Of a DNA stretch of 64,000 nt, positions 25,934-37,905 are shown in pieces. Made by a program: the position numbers and the translations under genes. The stretch covers positions 5,934,627-5,998,626 of the forward strand of contig NC_064048.1 in NCBI RefSeq assembly GCF_932526225.1, given 5' to 3'. Positions within the stretch are counted from its first letter, which is position 1. Each line of letters starts with the position of its first letter. Under the pieces are notes generated by a model. That model did not search any database, was not told the DNA's origin, and saw only the letters and a list, made by a program, of their open reading frames with translations. The stretch is from Nematostella vectensis (taxonomy: Eukaryota > Cnidaria > Anthozoa > Actiniaria > Edwardsiidae).

Positions 25934-26333
25934 TAGGGGGAGGGCTTAGGGGATTTAAACCCCCTTTTTGGGCTGCCAGAAACTTATATGTAACAAAAAA
26001 TGAGTACCCCCTCCCTCCTTTGTCAAACAATATGACTTAAATCTTGTTTTATAAAAACTGGCGTTTTTCTAGCTCACTCGGTCATTTCCTCATTAGGCGT
26101 TACATACCATTTTTGGGAATCCGCTTCAATATTATTTTCGCTTTTTTATCACTCTAGAACTTTGTAAGTCGATAATTTTCACGTAAACTTGCAGGAATTT
26201 ATGTTTACTACGATTTTGCTGGCAGCCATCTTGGAAATGGGGCCTAGTCCTTAACGTTTTAGAATATCACAGGTCTCCAGCGCGCTCGCACCAGGCTCTT
26301 TTAGAGCATTTATAGAAAAACGACAGCCATTTA
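25934..26333 (-). repeat. Interspersed repeat family 2, copy 2 (inverted)
   Basis: Reverse-complement partner of 22706-23050, carrying the same CTTGGAAATGG/TTGCTGGCAGCCATCTT, AGCTCACTCGGTCATTTCC and CTTGCAGGAATT blocks. It begins with GCGGATCTAGGGGGAGGG, the shared end motif. Confidence 0.7.
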
Positions 26334-26536
26334 GTAAATACAAGAATGAGAAATGGTACGAAAAATGGTCAGTTGGCCGAGAAGCGAAGCTTCTTTTGCG
26401 TTTCAGGATAAATTCTATAAAATTATATTGATGATGATTCTATAAAAGAAATCAAACCTTCTGTCTATGTCTTCATAGCGTTTTGAAAAACTTGGTGTTT
26501 GTATGAGGAGTTATTGAGCAGCAAATATCAACAGAT

Positions 26537-26846
26537 TAACCATCCACCCCTGAAGGACACCGCGCTACAACCAAATAGATCCATCTTTTCTGATCGCCGG
26601 AACTGCTGTTGCCTGTCCTCTTCGCGCCTATTGGGCACACAAGGCCTGGATCACCGGAACTACGGCGAAGATCAATAGATTACGTCCATATGCAAAATTA
26701 GAACACTTTTCCGATTGTAGATCAATAGAGAGAGGCGATTCCGCCCTTAGCCACGTACTGGCTAGTATGCAAAAAAGGACTCTTTAGAAAGTATCCTATG
26801 AGCGTAGGAGGTGAACTATATATTATCACTGCTAGATGAGAAAGAC
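26537..26846 (+). repeat. Direct repeat, copy 2, with a ~25-bp insertion
   Basis: Second copy of the 25645-25925 segment. It carries an extra block around CCTTAGCCACGTACTGGCT that is absent from copy 1. Confidence 0.75.
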
Positions 26847-26862
26847 AAGATACTAAAATGAG

Positions 26863-26976
26863 GACATTTTATTTTAAGAGTTTTTGAAATATAGCTAGAA
26901 ATATAGATAGAAGTGTATTGAGGCAGGTACTCGGGCTGGAGGGGTGGGTATGCAAGAACTCCCCCCTTCCTCTCCC
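26863..26976 (+). repeat. ~114-bp direct repeat, copy 1
   Basis: Runs from ACATTTTATTTTAAGAG to GCAAGAACTCCCCC and recurs essentially unchanged at 27929-28042. The two copies bracket a ~950-bp segment that holds a minisatellite. Confidence 0.8.
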
Positions 26977-27094
26977 TCCTCCTCAACACCTACCGAAAAC
27001 AGGCGTAAAGATAGCTCTGCTGGTACAGATAGGGACACCTGCTCTCTACGAATTAATGTTTACAAAAGATACCTAATTTTTATCCCATTTGTTT

Positions 27095-27495
27095 GTCGGG
27101 CGACATAACGACATAAAGGCATATCGACATAACAACACAACTAAATAAAGCGCGGTGCACACAGGTGCAGCAACAATGACATAACAGCATAACGGCATAA
27201 CAGAATATCGACCTAACAGCATATCGACATAACAACATAGCGAAATAAAGCGTAGTACACGCAGGTGCAGCGATGACATCACAACATAACGACATAACAG
27301 CATATCGACATAACAGCATAACGAAATAAAGCGTGGTGTGACACAGATGCAGTAAACGATGACATAACAGCATATCGACATAACGACATAACAGCATATC
27401 GACATAACGACATAACAGCATATAGACATAACAGAATAACGAAATAAAGCGTGGTGCACGCAGGTGCAGCAACGATGACATAACAGCATAGAGAA
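27095..27495. repeat. Composite minisatellite (CATAACAGCATATCGA units)
   Basis: Short units ACATAACAGCATATCG and ACATAACG alternate with a longer block, GAAATAAAGCGTGGTGCACG plus CAGGTGCAGCA, that recurs four times. The long Cys/Met-rich frames on the minus strand are produced by the repeat and are not genes. Confidence 0.85.
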
Positions 27496-27928
27496 ATGTT
27501 TTTTTTTCTATGTCCATGCCCTTTTGTCGATGTTATGATGTTATGTAATAACTTTATCTATTGACTAATAACTAAAGGTTGTACAGATGTAAGGAAAAAG
27601 ATGGATGTCAACATGAAAGAAAAAATGGAAATGCAACCTAAAAAGAAAGTGCGACTTGAAAAGGCGTTGTTTTTGTCTTAGCTTCCATTCCGATTTAGTT
27701 TGAGATGTGTTATTATAAATGTGGCATGATCTTATTACATATTTGGCCCTAATAACAAATTCCCTTATATCATATCTTAAAGAGGAAAAAAGGTGAGAAA
27801 GTAGGTGGCCCTAAAAGGTCAATTTCTAAACCTTCCACACGAGTACTAAGCAACAAGTTCTTAAAATAATACTGTAAGTTATTGACTAGCATTTATTCCT
27901 GTCTAGAGCTGTCAAGAGCTATCATTAT

Positions 27929-28042
27929 ACATTTTATTTTAAGAGTTTTTGAAATATAGCTAGAAATATAGATAGAAGTGTATTGAGGCAGGTACTCGGG
28001 CTGGAGGGGTGGGTATGCAAGAACTCCCCCTCCCTAGTCTCT
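27929..28042 (+). repeat. ~114-bp direct repeat, copy 2
   Basis: Matches 26863-26976 at an offset of 1066 bp, apparently without change over most of its length. Confidence 0.8.
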
Positions 28043-31000
28043 CTTATACCTGTCAAGAGCAGAAATTGAAAACCATACTGATCGACACTGTGATTAATGT
28101 GTACTTTCAAGCTCAACTTTTTTCCAAAGCCTAAACATCTCCATAGCAGGATGCATTTAGTGAAAAATAAAGTAGAACAAGATATAACAATATATCAGGC
28201 CCTCCTGTTGCTTTGATATTAAAAGCACTTGTTTTATTTTTTCCCTTTACCGCAAATTCTTTTTTCATTTAAGAAGCCAGTTTGTCAGTACCTCGGCAGG
28301 CTCGTATCCAGGAGGGTTCGGCAGCTCTGAAGAACCCCCACCACACTCGAAATAAACACCATACCACCAGGGATATATTGCCTCTCCGTGACCTCGCGTC
28401 CGTTAGCAACCCCTCATCAAGTCGTGACAGAAGCCTTCAAATAAATAAATATATATATTTGCCATTTAATATTTTTACTTGCTTGTGAAATTTCTGTTTT
28501 GTAACATAAGCAAATAGTGATTTCCCTATGATTGATTTAGATATGCATAAGTCTAATTTTTGTTTCAAATATCTCATTATTTTCTCCAAAGGACTGAATT
28601 CACGAGATTGCTTGTAGTAAAGCCCTTTGATTTTTCCCGAACAAAAGCTTAGTGTCCTTTTCATATTTAAACGATAAATCATAGAATACTTGCTTGGGCA
28701 AAATGCCCTTTTTTTTCAAATGCGAACGCCTGCAAATTATCACGAAACAATCGATTTGGTTCATTTATGGCGCCCACAGATTATCAAAAATGACGATCAG
28801 ATTTGAAAAATCTGGCGCTAGGGAGGCTAGAATAGAAGTGTGTGTGTGTGTTGGGGGGGGGGGGGGGGGAGGAGGAGGGGATGGGGGGACCTAACAAAAG
28901 CTTTCAGGTGTTTGCGGAATAGAATGGAGGCAATAATATTTTTTAAACCTTAATCTCACGATCTCAGTATCGACGTCTTCAAAGAACAAGACACAACTCG
29001 GTAATAAATACAATAGTTTCCAAGTTTCAAGAAACGTCAGGGAAAAATTTCCAGCAAATGGCATTGAATCGTATTTTCTAACATTTTGATATCCAAGGGC
29101 ATACAACGAGCCCCCTTACCAAAACACGTAAAAATGCCATATTTAGTCGTTTGAATATGTTCTGAGACCGAAAAAAGGACCATTCCTTTTTTTTCCCAGC
29201 CAGCAGTGGTTAGGCATTTTAGCACATGAATAATTGCCCGTTTATAACCGATCTGGACGATTTTTTTCCAAGCATCCGCTCCAGCGCCCCTAAAATATTC
29301 CAAGCACAACTAGTTCGACTCCACAAATTCGCCAGTAGAAACATTCGGGACAATCTTTTCCCAGCAACCGCAGCAATCGAGGTGTCTAACATCTTTCCCA
29401 GCCAGCAAAAAAAAAGGGGGCTGCGGAACAGAGCCGTTTTTGCATTAAAGTGTAAACAGGATGTTCTAGAGAAGATCGGAGACCCGCGGCTTATACTTAC
29501 GATGCGTGCAGGTTGCACGCGTAGGTCCTATAAATAAAGTAAGGCGGGTCTTCGATCTTGCGATAATGCGAACGCAACACCTTTGCGCAGTTTTGACGAT
29601 TTTTTTTTCAGGAACGGTGATCAATGCAGGAGGATACGAATGCCATTTGTAGGGAATTCTTCCCTTATGTTTCTTGTATCGGCGTTTAATTTAGGTAAGG
29701 TATTTCGTGGGGCATAAGGTTATAAAGTTACTCCCAATCGTCAACAAGATGTGGAGAGGACGCACTTTGGAACACCATCTCAGACGTTGTAGTATATTTT
29801 AATATTCTTTAAAAATAAATAAAATTAACCTAATTGGATTATGTTTTTAATCCCGTTTTGGGGGATTAAGGTATGTATAGAAGAATTATACTCTTTATAT
29901 TGGTTTATGAAAAAATAATTGATTGGGTTTCAGTATGTTTCTTGCCAAATTTAGGCTCTTCTCAAGTTTAATTTGTTTCGGAAACAAAACACAGGAAACA
30001 GAACGTAAATTTAAATTATTTTTATCTCGCAAGGCAGGGCATTGAACAAGAGCCCGGTATTTATGACGTAGTGTGTGCCGTATTTGGCGCAGGTGATTTA
30101 AGCCAATGCCAGGTATATTAAGCACGTTGTGTACCCGGTATTAGTAGAAGGGCAAATATAAGTAGTGCGGTAAGTGTTTAGGTAAGTAGGGAATTGGCTT
30201 TTGATTTATGAAAAAAGAGAGAGCCGCAGAAATAGAAATAGACACTCTATCGAACGTGTTTCATATCATTGCGGCAGTACAGTCTATTTGTTTTACCACA
30301 GGGAGCCCAAGCTCAAGTTAGTGGTTATACTAATACTACAACACCTTTCCTTTATCGTGTGGCCGAGTGAAAGACAAGAATGTTTTCCAATTCCTTAGTT
30401 GCCACAGCCACAGTTGCGCACGTTAGTCACGACCTCAACTTTCGCTAAAACGTACCAAGCTCTTTGATACGGATTGTAATAAGGGCTCTTAGTAGAAAGT
30501 TCGTGACAACCCGTTTCACCTCACATCGATTTGAGAAGATTATTATTGTAAAGTACCACTTGTGGAGATTATATCCAAAAGCACATCATGCACGAAATGC
30601 AAGGCAATTCTTCCCCTATTCATTGCATCGTCTCCCCTGCCATTCTACTCTTCATACACGTAAACCAGCTACTGTATATCATCCACATTCGTAGCAGGGG
30701 GGGGGGGGGGGGGGGGAACTGGTGGGGACACGTGACCCTTCCTAAGAGCTAATGTTCTTCGATAGCTATATTCGTGGCGAGAATACCCCTCATTGCCACC
30801 AAGTTCTAAAGGTGCTTGTATTATTGTTTAGCAATGTTATTTTATTGTTGGGTGTAGGCGTTATATAATTTTCTTTTTGCAATTTTTATTTTCATTTCTA
30901 GTTAGATTTTTTTTTATTTCTTCTAGCTTTAATACTCGCTTCAATAGCTTTTTTTATATTTTGTTGATCTAATATTTTCAATCCTGAAAAAGGCTAATGT

Positions 31001-31785
31001 TTAAAGAAGCTGATTGGCTGAATTTATTGAACAGCTGAAGGCAAGGTCAGTTGGTTGCCGAGTTAATATTAAAAAAAATTAAAAAATCGAACGAAATAGT
31101 CCTATGGGCACATGATGCATGTGAAAATAAACTCGACAATTCATTTTTATTAGCTATTAGTCAACTTTTTATCTCAAAAAAGGCAAACAGGTTTGCAAAT
31201 CAAATAGAAATTGTTATAGCGGAGTCGTTTAGACATTCATTTTCCTAAGATACCGGTTTCTATATTTTTTATTATGATTTTCATCCGTCTTTCAATTGCA
31301 TTTGTTTCTTTTTTGATTGGTCCCTTTCAAAGAGGTGATTGGAATTTAAATGGCGGAAAAGGCGATTCAACTGTTAGAAATCGTTAGCTAGAGCTCTCAG
31401 CATTGAAAACCGCAGTAAACATTGTATGTTGAAAAAAGTATCCGTCATGTGCTTAAGATCTCTGCAAAAAAAGTCAAAGTAGAACTGCCACTGTTGAACA
31501 GTAATAAGACATGAGCAAACGTGGTCATAGGCTTTGGATAATCGTATCGTAAAATGGATCGAGGTAATTGAGGTAAATTATCCCTTATTTTCCTATAACA
31601 GAAGAAAAAACAAAGAACACTATCGTAGGATAGAGGTTGTCGTCGGATTTATTGCGACCAAGGAAAGACTAAAGACAAGCTGTAGAATAACTATGTGGTA
31701 TGACCAGAAAGACTACAGACAAGCTGTAGAACTAGGTGGTATGACGAGAAAGACTTAGACAAGCTACAAACATATATGCTGTATA

Positions 31786-32031
31786 CACCTATTTCAATAA
31801 AGGTCACAGTGCAAATGGCGATTGGCAAATGGCAGTTCTACGACCGAAAGTAATGCGTCTCGAAGAATATGGAGAAATCAAAACAATTTTCCATTAAAGG
31901 TTACCAATGCTTGGCTCTGACATCATACTGGACTTTATTTAACACTTAAATTTTACGAATAATTAGCACCCACAAGCCATTTACCACATGCCATTCGCCA
32001 TTTGCACTGACAACCTTTTGTGAAATAGGTG
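31786..32031. mobile_element. MITE family 1, copy 2
   Basis: The left end CACCTATTTCAATAAAGG and the reverse complement of the right end, CACCTATTTCACAAAAGG, form a long TIR that continues through CAGTGCAAATGGCGA. It shares the CAGTTCTACGACCGAAAG subterminal block with the copy at 563-858. A TA precedes the left end; no clear duplicate was seen on the right. Confidence 0.75.
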
Positions 32032-33198
32032 TTCTGGTAGGCGGAGCGGAAACGGGGATATATTAATCAACACAACGTCGAGGAATCAACTAGCTTCAAC
32101 TCTGTTCTCGCAGAAGCGTAAAACAAACCGTCCGTCCGAACTAGTACCTGTAGTAAAATCCTTGTTCAGCTGTAGTTACGACAGAATTACGTGCTCAACC
32201 TCTATGGCTTGATTACTTTGCGCTCCCAAGAACTGTGCGCCCGAACAACCGCGGATACAATTGTTTCCATCTTTCAATCCAAGACTACACCCGATAGGCT
32301 TTCTCTCTACTCTTACTTCCTAAACCATTCCGCCCTTCAGGAAGAGACTCTAATAAAGCGGGATGCGCTCAATGCTGTTTGAAGACATCATCGGTTTCTG
32401 TGATGTATTGTTTTTGTATTTTTTATCGTGTCCCAGTCCCACAGTACTTATATTGGTTGTGTTGCCCCCCCCCCCTCCCCCTCCCCCATTTTTTTAGCTT
32501 CTGTGTTTCTCGCGTCAGTGGTAATTGCCGACATAAGACTGTTTGGAGCAATTAATATTCTCGAGAAAATGACAAAACGTGTGGCTTAAAATCATTAAGC
32601 AAGACTAAAAGGAGGAAGTCGACAACTGTTTTTACTCACAGAGCAGAATAAACCTATTTGAAATGAATAAACAATCAATACAAATGAGCTGAATTACCAC
32701 CCGTCGTCTTTTATGTGTTTTCGTAGTCTTTGATGGTCTTACTTTAGGGTGCGTGCAGTGGGGAAAGTATCAGTGCTTTTTTAGTTTCTCGTTAACAATC
32801 GCAACACCACATTATGACAGAACAAAACGGCGCCACTTACGTAGAACTTTAATGACCTTTCGCTATATTTCGTTTATCCAGCATTCTTCGATCTCAAAAT
32901 AATGGTCTCTTGATGAGTTTGGCCGAAAATCACTTTTAACTAAATAAGTGAGGTCCATTTTATTAAATGGGGCTTTTTAACTGCGCGGTCACAGCGAATT
33001 TGGGTGCTTTTTTTATAACTTTTAATCAGACTTTATCTCTCGCCTGTTTTTATTATCAATGCCCTGAATTGTTGTTATTAAACACTGAAACCAAGTTAGA
33101 GAGAACTATGTCTAGCCTGGCTAATAAACATGCTTTTGCAATGCGATTCGTTTAGAATAATGTTATTAAACAAACTCGACATTAACAAAAAATTTTCA

Positions 33199-33334
33199 TT
33201 TTGCGACTAAAAGGAATCTAAATCTAATACGAGCTAATAAAGGCGTAAGCCAAATGCTGGCAGACCTGTGCCTGACGGCTTTACGCTGATTATTTGTTAC
33301 TCGTATTAGATTTAGATTCTTTTTAGTCACAAAA
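33199..33334. mobile_element. Foldback MITE with ~40-bp inverted arms
   Basis: The arms are built on GACTAAAAGGAATCTAAATC and TAATACGAG on the left, and its near-perfect reverse complement CTCGTATTAGATTTAGATTC on the right, separated by about 50 bp. The transcript would form a strong hairpin. No ORF. Confidence 0.75.
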
Positions 33335-34964
33335 TAGTCTCAACGAAAGAGAAAAAAAGGAAAAATTACCAAAACTAAGTAAAGTCGTTTTGAGCCAAAT
33401 CTGGCAGTTAAAATGTTAGCTCCATGGGGATTCCTGCCTGCAACGATAACCTCCCGTTACAGTCTGTGACGACGTAAACAGTCATTTCAGTCCGTAAAGG
33501 GGTCATTTATCAAGTGTTTTCAATGACGTTTTAGCAGGATTCATAGTAACATTAGACATTATGCCCATCGGCCTTGGTTTAAGTGGTCCAAAAAGCAGTT
33601 TTTCCTGCAAATGAAAGTAGCCATGATTTCCTCTGCGCTATCTTTTGATGGTTTGAGCAACGGAAATCCCCCGAAAAATGTCCATACCGCTAGGCCCCAT
33701 TTCAATTATTTCATAACAACGCCATTTTTCATTAGGTAAAGGTTGTTATGACGGTTTTATAAGTTTTAAACGGTGCCAAAGAGCTTTGTCCGAAAATGAC
33801 ATAAGTCGTTTTTTTTTTTTTTTTTTTTGCAAATGCGCGAACTTAATGTGTCGTTCTAAGGAATTCGATATGCTGTATAAAATTTAAATTCCCCGAAATG
33901 TGTGGCAAATGCAAACGAGCATTGCTTACTATGAAAGATAGTGTTTTCATCTATTTGAACAAAACACTAATATAGCGAGTTTCTTGAAAAGCAAAACGCA
34001 AAAGTATGAAAAAAGTAAATGCCAAAATAACGACTGTTATTATTTGTAAGCCTTTTCAGTTTCGAATTCTAATCATATTTGACTGAGTATTGTTCCGAGT
34101 TCAAAAATGGACTCCCAGTGTTTTGTCTAGCCTTCTACGCTTTTAATTGCACGAACAACAGAAAAAGGTAGTTAAAAGCAATGTTTTATTTCATTTGTAC
34201 TTTAATTAGTAAACAATAGAAAACTGCAGTACCGCAAGGTAGCTGTTCGATGTCTATCTGGCTGAATTGGAAAGTATCGACATGTTTGAACCCTCGAAAA
34301 AGCTCTAAAGCGTATGTCTTTTTTTATTTGCTACCCCACTGATTTTGTCTTTATTCATTTCTTTTATTCAAAAGTGTAATTCAAAAGCGTAATAAACATA
34401 ATGGTATTTTTTACTTCAGAAAAATGTTTACAATTTCATAGAATACGTTCAAAATGTAAATATTCAACAACGGTTGTACCGAAAAAAAGTTTTTCACCTG
34501 TCATTATTGTAAGCCCTAATCCATCTTCTTTTCTTGCTCCACTAAAACCACGGATTTACTAATTTTATTAAATTCATCGATACGTATAGTTTTTTTTGTT
34601 TCAATAGCAGATTTCGATCGTGAAAATTTTCCGCATTAAGGAAGATGAGACTTGAGATGTGCCGAGCATCAACGACAAAACAACTTCAAATTGGCACAAA
34701 ACGATAACTTTGAGATAAGAAACCCTCTAATAAACGAAAGAAATTATTTGATTTTTCTTAAAACCTATTTTTTTTTTATTATAGATAGAATCTTGCTCTA
34801 CGCCGTTGTCTTCAGCTAGTTGTTATGATTTCCTACCTAGCCAATCAGAGCGAAGTCATTAATGATAGGCTATGCAAATCAAGTGTCTGGCGCACAGGGG
34901 GGACTAGGAAACATAAACATTGTTTTCACAGGGCCCAAGTACACTCTTTTCTTTAACTCAGAGA

Positions 34965-34972
34965 TATAAATA
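34965..34972 (+). promoter_or_regulatory. TATA-like element upstream of the GPCR gene
   Basis: TATAAATA lies about 210 bp upstream of the GPCR start codon, with a TCAG initiator-like sequence about 30 bp further on (near 34994). The spacing fits a core promoter, but this is inferred from position only. Confidence 0.45.
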
Positions 34973-35180
34973 AGGTCGTAACCCGGTTGAGGACTCAGCC
35001 TTCTACTAACACACGAGCAGGCAGGAGCGGATCCGCGCTCGGATACGTATAAAGACCATCCAAGTGGATTCATCAAAACTTGCTTTTTTATAACAAGTGC
35101 CCTATTTAGCGGTCACACACCGAAGAGATTCTGCATTTCAATTGTAGCCCGTGAGACAGAAGGTCGTCTTGTCTGAGAGA

Positions 35181-36317
35181 ATGGAAACAAACGACTCAAC
35201 GCGTATCCTGGTCAACGGAAACTCTACCAGTTCACACATTAGCTCAATGAGTCCATTTCTAGTTCATTTATTCACGTTACTATATATCTCAGCTAGCGTT
35301 ATTGGCTCGTTTGCAAATATTGGTATCTTGTTGGCGTTTTTCACGATGCGAAAGCTACGGACGAGAATAAACTACTTCCTTGCAAGTCTAGCGGTTTCAG
35401 ATCTGGTCATGCTGACAATATATCTACCTTTTGAGATCGAATGGCATGTTAGAACTTTTTTCAAGCACTCCGCTACAGTGTGTGACTTTGTTTATACACT
35501 CTTTTTCATCACGATTTCAAGCTCGTGTCTGAATCTGATGGCCGTAAGTGGGTATCGCTTTTTCACTATCGCGTATCCGTTTTGGTCAAAAAAGATCACC
35601 AAGACCCATGTGTTCTACTGCATCGCGATTATCTGGTTTTATTCCTGCATGACAGCCTTGCTACCAGTGATGGGATGGAGAGATCGCCCCTCTCAAGTCA
35701 TCAACAAAATGTGCTGGTTTCAGTATAAGCCCGAGTTTATTGTTTTCCTCATGGGGATCAACTGGATGCTTCCCGCATTGGTGGTATTTGTCTGCTACGC
35801 CATGATCTTAAGAATCGCACGCATACAGGCTCAGAAGATCGCGAAAAGCCAAGTGCTAGGGGCTCTCTCGGACAGGGAACGAAAACGCAATCGACACCAG
35901 CTCCGGGGCGCCATCAGTTTGGCAAAGATAGTCGCGGTATATCTCGTCTGTTGGCTTCCTTACATAATAATAGGCTTTGTAGGGCAGCTTAATCAAACAT
36001 TCAGTATACCCAGAGAAGGCAACTATCTCATCATATTTTTGGTCTATAGCAATGCAACTATAAATCCATTTTTATATGCAGGGCTTTGTGAGGACTTTAA
36101 GGAGGCCTTTAGAAAACAAGCTCGCAATGCAGTCGCGTTTTTGGGTGATATACCTAGAAACACCCGAGTGTTTTTTCGGAAGGGAATCTGCCGGTTTTGC
36201 CCCACTTTTGAGTTGCGAAGACGCGATAGCAGTTGCAGGCGACAACGGAATTGCACCGGGGGCTCATCCTCATCTATTTATCACCAAGCTGTTACCGTAC
36301 TAAGCTCAGCGGCGTGA
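35181..36317 (+). CDS. Class A (rhodopsin-like) GPCR, intronless orphan
   Basis: A 378-codon frame starting at the ATG at 35181 (good context, A at -3; the open frame extends a little upstream without ATG). Hallmarks: two N-glycosylation sites near the N-terminus (N4, N14), N46 in TM1 (GSFANIG), D74 in TM2 (SLAVSD), C101 before TM3 paired with a Cys in loop 2 (NKMCWF), CWLPY in TM6, and NPFLY in TM7 followed by an amphipathic helix and Cys residues that could be palmitoylated. The TM3 end reads SGYRF, so the usual acidic residue of DRY is Gly. Intracellular loop 3 is short and basic. The ligand is not predictable; similarity seems closest to amine/melatonin-type receptors, but this is a weak impression. 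AATAAA follows at about 36534. Confidence 0.85.
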   Translation: METNDSTRILVNGNSTSSHISSMSPFLVHLFTLLYISASVIGSFANIGILLAFFTMRKLRTRINYFLASLAVSDLVMLTIYLPFEIEWHVRTFFKHSATVCDFVYTLFFITISSSCLNLMAVSGYRFFTIAYPFWSKKITKTHVFYCIAIIWFYSCMTALLPVMGWRDRPSQVINKMCWFQYKPEFIVFLMGINWMLPALVVFVCYAMILRIARIQAQKIAKSQVLGALSDRERKRNRHQLRGAISLAKIVAVYLVCWLPYIIIGFVGQLNQTFSIPREGNYLIIFLVYSNATINPFLYAGLCEDFKEAFRKQARNAVAFLGDIPRNTRVFFRKGICRFCPTFELRRRDSSCRRQRNCTGGSSSSIYHQAVTVLSSAA

Positions 36318-36533
36318 AGAAAACAACACACAATTCCAGAAATTATTTCGTGAAAATTTGACCTATGTACATCGAACACATTCTTAAATATTTTGAATTA
36401 TTCTCATTTAGCATTTTCCGCTAAATATGCGACTTAATCTTTAAAAAAACCTCAAGACTCCGCCGGAATCTAGAAATTTTTGGAACCAAAGACAGTCGTC
36501 CTGTTGAAACTATTAAAAAGAAGCTTGAAGTGC

Positions 36534-36539
36534 AATAAA
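36534..36539 (+). terminator. Poly(A) signal of the GPCR gene
   Basis: AATAAA lies about 217 bp after the GPCR stop codon. Confidence 0.55.
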
Positions 36540-36984
36540 TACAAAGATATAGCCTGATTTCTGTTGGAGAATGACAAAAAACAAGCAATCAACAAATCTA
36601 TTGATTTCAACTGCATGATTTTTAATTTTATTTTTTAACTTCTTTTTACACTAAATTTAGCAAAGGGTATCGAATCATCATGCTACCTGCCATCATATTT
36701 CCTATTTCTAGCTACAAAGTTTATCTTCTTGCATGAATAAGGCAAAAGGAACACAATATCGTCTTCAGGGGTCTATGTTTTTATGAAAAAACAAAACAAT
36801 TCGACCGCACGTTCAGTAAAATCTGTTTATAGTGTCATTTTAATATAGAAATGACTGCATTTCCTCTTGAATGAATATCATTCCGACAAAAAATGTATAA
36901 AATAGTTATCATTTAACAATTAGGTAAGAATGCTGCGTGGGTTTAGAAATTCTGCGGTTACTGTATATGGTCGCATTTCTCTGT

Positions 36985-37720
36985 GCCTTTAGGGACCACC
37001 GCGGGCCAACGACCACAGAATTTCTGGCCCACTCGTCATGGCAAGAGCACAAAATTTCTGCCCCACAATAGTCATGCCACGAGCACGGAGTTTCTGGTCC
37101 ATGTGGGCCAGAACTTCGGTACTCGTGGGATAAATAGTGGGCCAGAAATTCCGTGCTCATGGCATGACTAGTGGGCCAGAAATTCCGTGCTCATGGCATG
37201 ACTAGTGGGCCAGAAATTCCGTGCTCATGGCATGACTAGTGGGCCAGAAATTCCGTGCTCATGGCATGACTAGTGGGCCAGAAATTCCGTGCTCATGGCA
37301 TGACTAGTGGGCCAGAAATTCCGTGCTCATGGCATGACTAGTGGGCCAGAAATTCCGTGCTCATGGCATGACTAGTGGGCCAGAAATTCCGTGCTCATGG
37401 CATGACTAGTGGGCCAGGAATTCCGTGCTCATGCCCACGGCCACAGAATTTCTGGCCCACGAACAGCCATGAACACGGAATTTCTGGCCCACGAACAGCC
37501 ATGTACACGGAATTTCTGGCCCACGAACAGCCATGAACACGGAATTTCTGGCCCACTAGTTATGCCACGAGCACGGAATTTCTGGTCCACTAGTTATGCC
37601 ACGAGCACGGAATTTCTGGTCCACGAACAGCCACGAGCACGGAATTTCTGTTCCACGAACAGCCATGAGCACGGAATTTCTGGCCCACGAGAAGCCACAA
37701 GCACGGAATTTCTGGCCCTT
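36985..37720. repeat. Left flanking satellite: converging 34-bp and 32-bp arrays
   Basis: A few degenerate units lie at 36990-37100. Nine 34-bp units starting at 37139, 37173, 37207, 37241, 37275, 37309, 37343, 37377 and 37411 follow, nearly identical, with the core GGGCCAGAAATTCCGTG and spacer CTCATGGCATGACTAGT. Nine reverse-oriented units of 32-34 bp then run from 37430 to 37715 with core CACGGAATTTCTGGCCC. The 9+9 units therefore face each other. The near-identity of the forward units points to recent homogenisation. The frames read through them are repeat artefacts. The core is shared with the array at 53480-54130. Confidence 0.9.
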
Positions 37721-37905
37721 TGTGTTCTGCTACTTATTATATATATATATAAAAAAAATTATCAATAAATACAAGAAAGGTTGGATTAGATTATTAGTAA
37801 TAGGTAGCCCCATTTTCGCTCGGAATATCCAAAATATTTGAATATAAGAATAGAAAGAAAGATAAGAATCTTTTCACCCTTTAGTTTCTTAAATTAAAAA
37901 AAAAA

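Larger units (their letters stand above)
28300..34900. other. Intergenic region without a supported gene
   Basis: Contains simple repeats (GT/G run at about 28838-28875, G run at 30697-30717, C run at about 32465-32486, T run at about 33810-33828), two MITEs and a ~37-bp triplicated unit (31665-31765, AAAGACTACAGACAAGCTGT). Short open frames have no recognisable domain, splice support or codon character. Confidence 0.5.

Noticed and set aside
27073-27517. Cys/Met-rich frames of about 140 codons on the minus strand
   Set aside because: Products of the CATAACAGCATATCGA minisatellite.
26863-28042. LTR retrotransposon bounded by the two 114-bp direct repeats
   Set aside because: Repeats are too short, lack TG/CA ends, and enclose only a minisatellite.
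29226-29537. 103-codon frame and overlapping minus-strand frames
   Set aside because: Both strands are open, TTCCCAGCC phrases recur nearby, and no domain or splice signal is visible.
34900-35180. Start of the GPCR at 35151
   Set aside because: The codon there is GTG; the first ATG in frame is 35181 with good context.
37409-37768. 119-codon repetitive frame
   Set aside because: Encoded entirely by the left satellite array.
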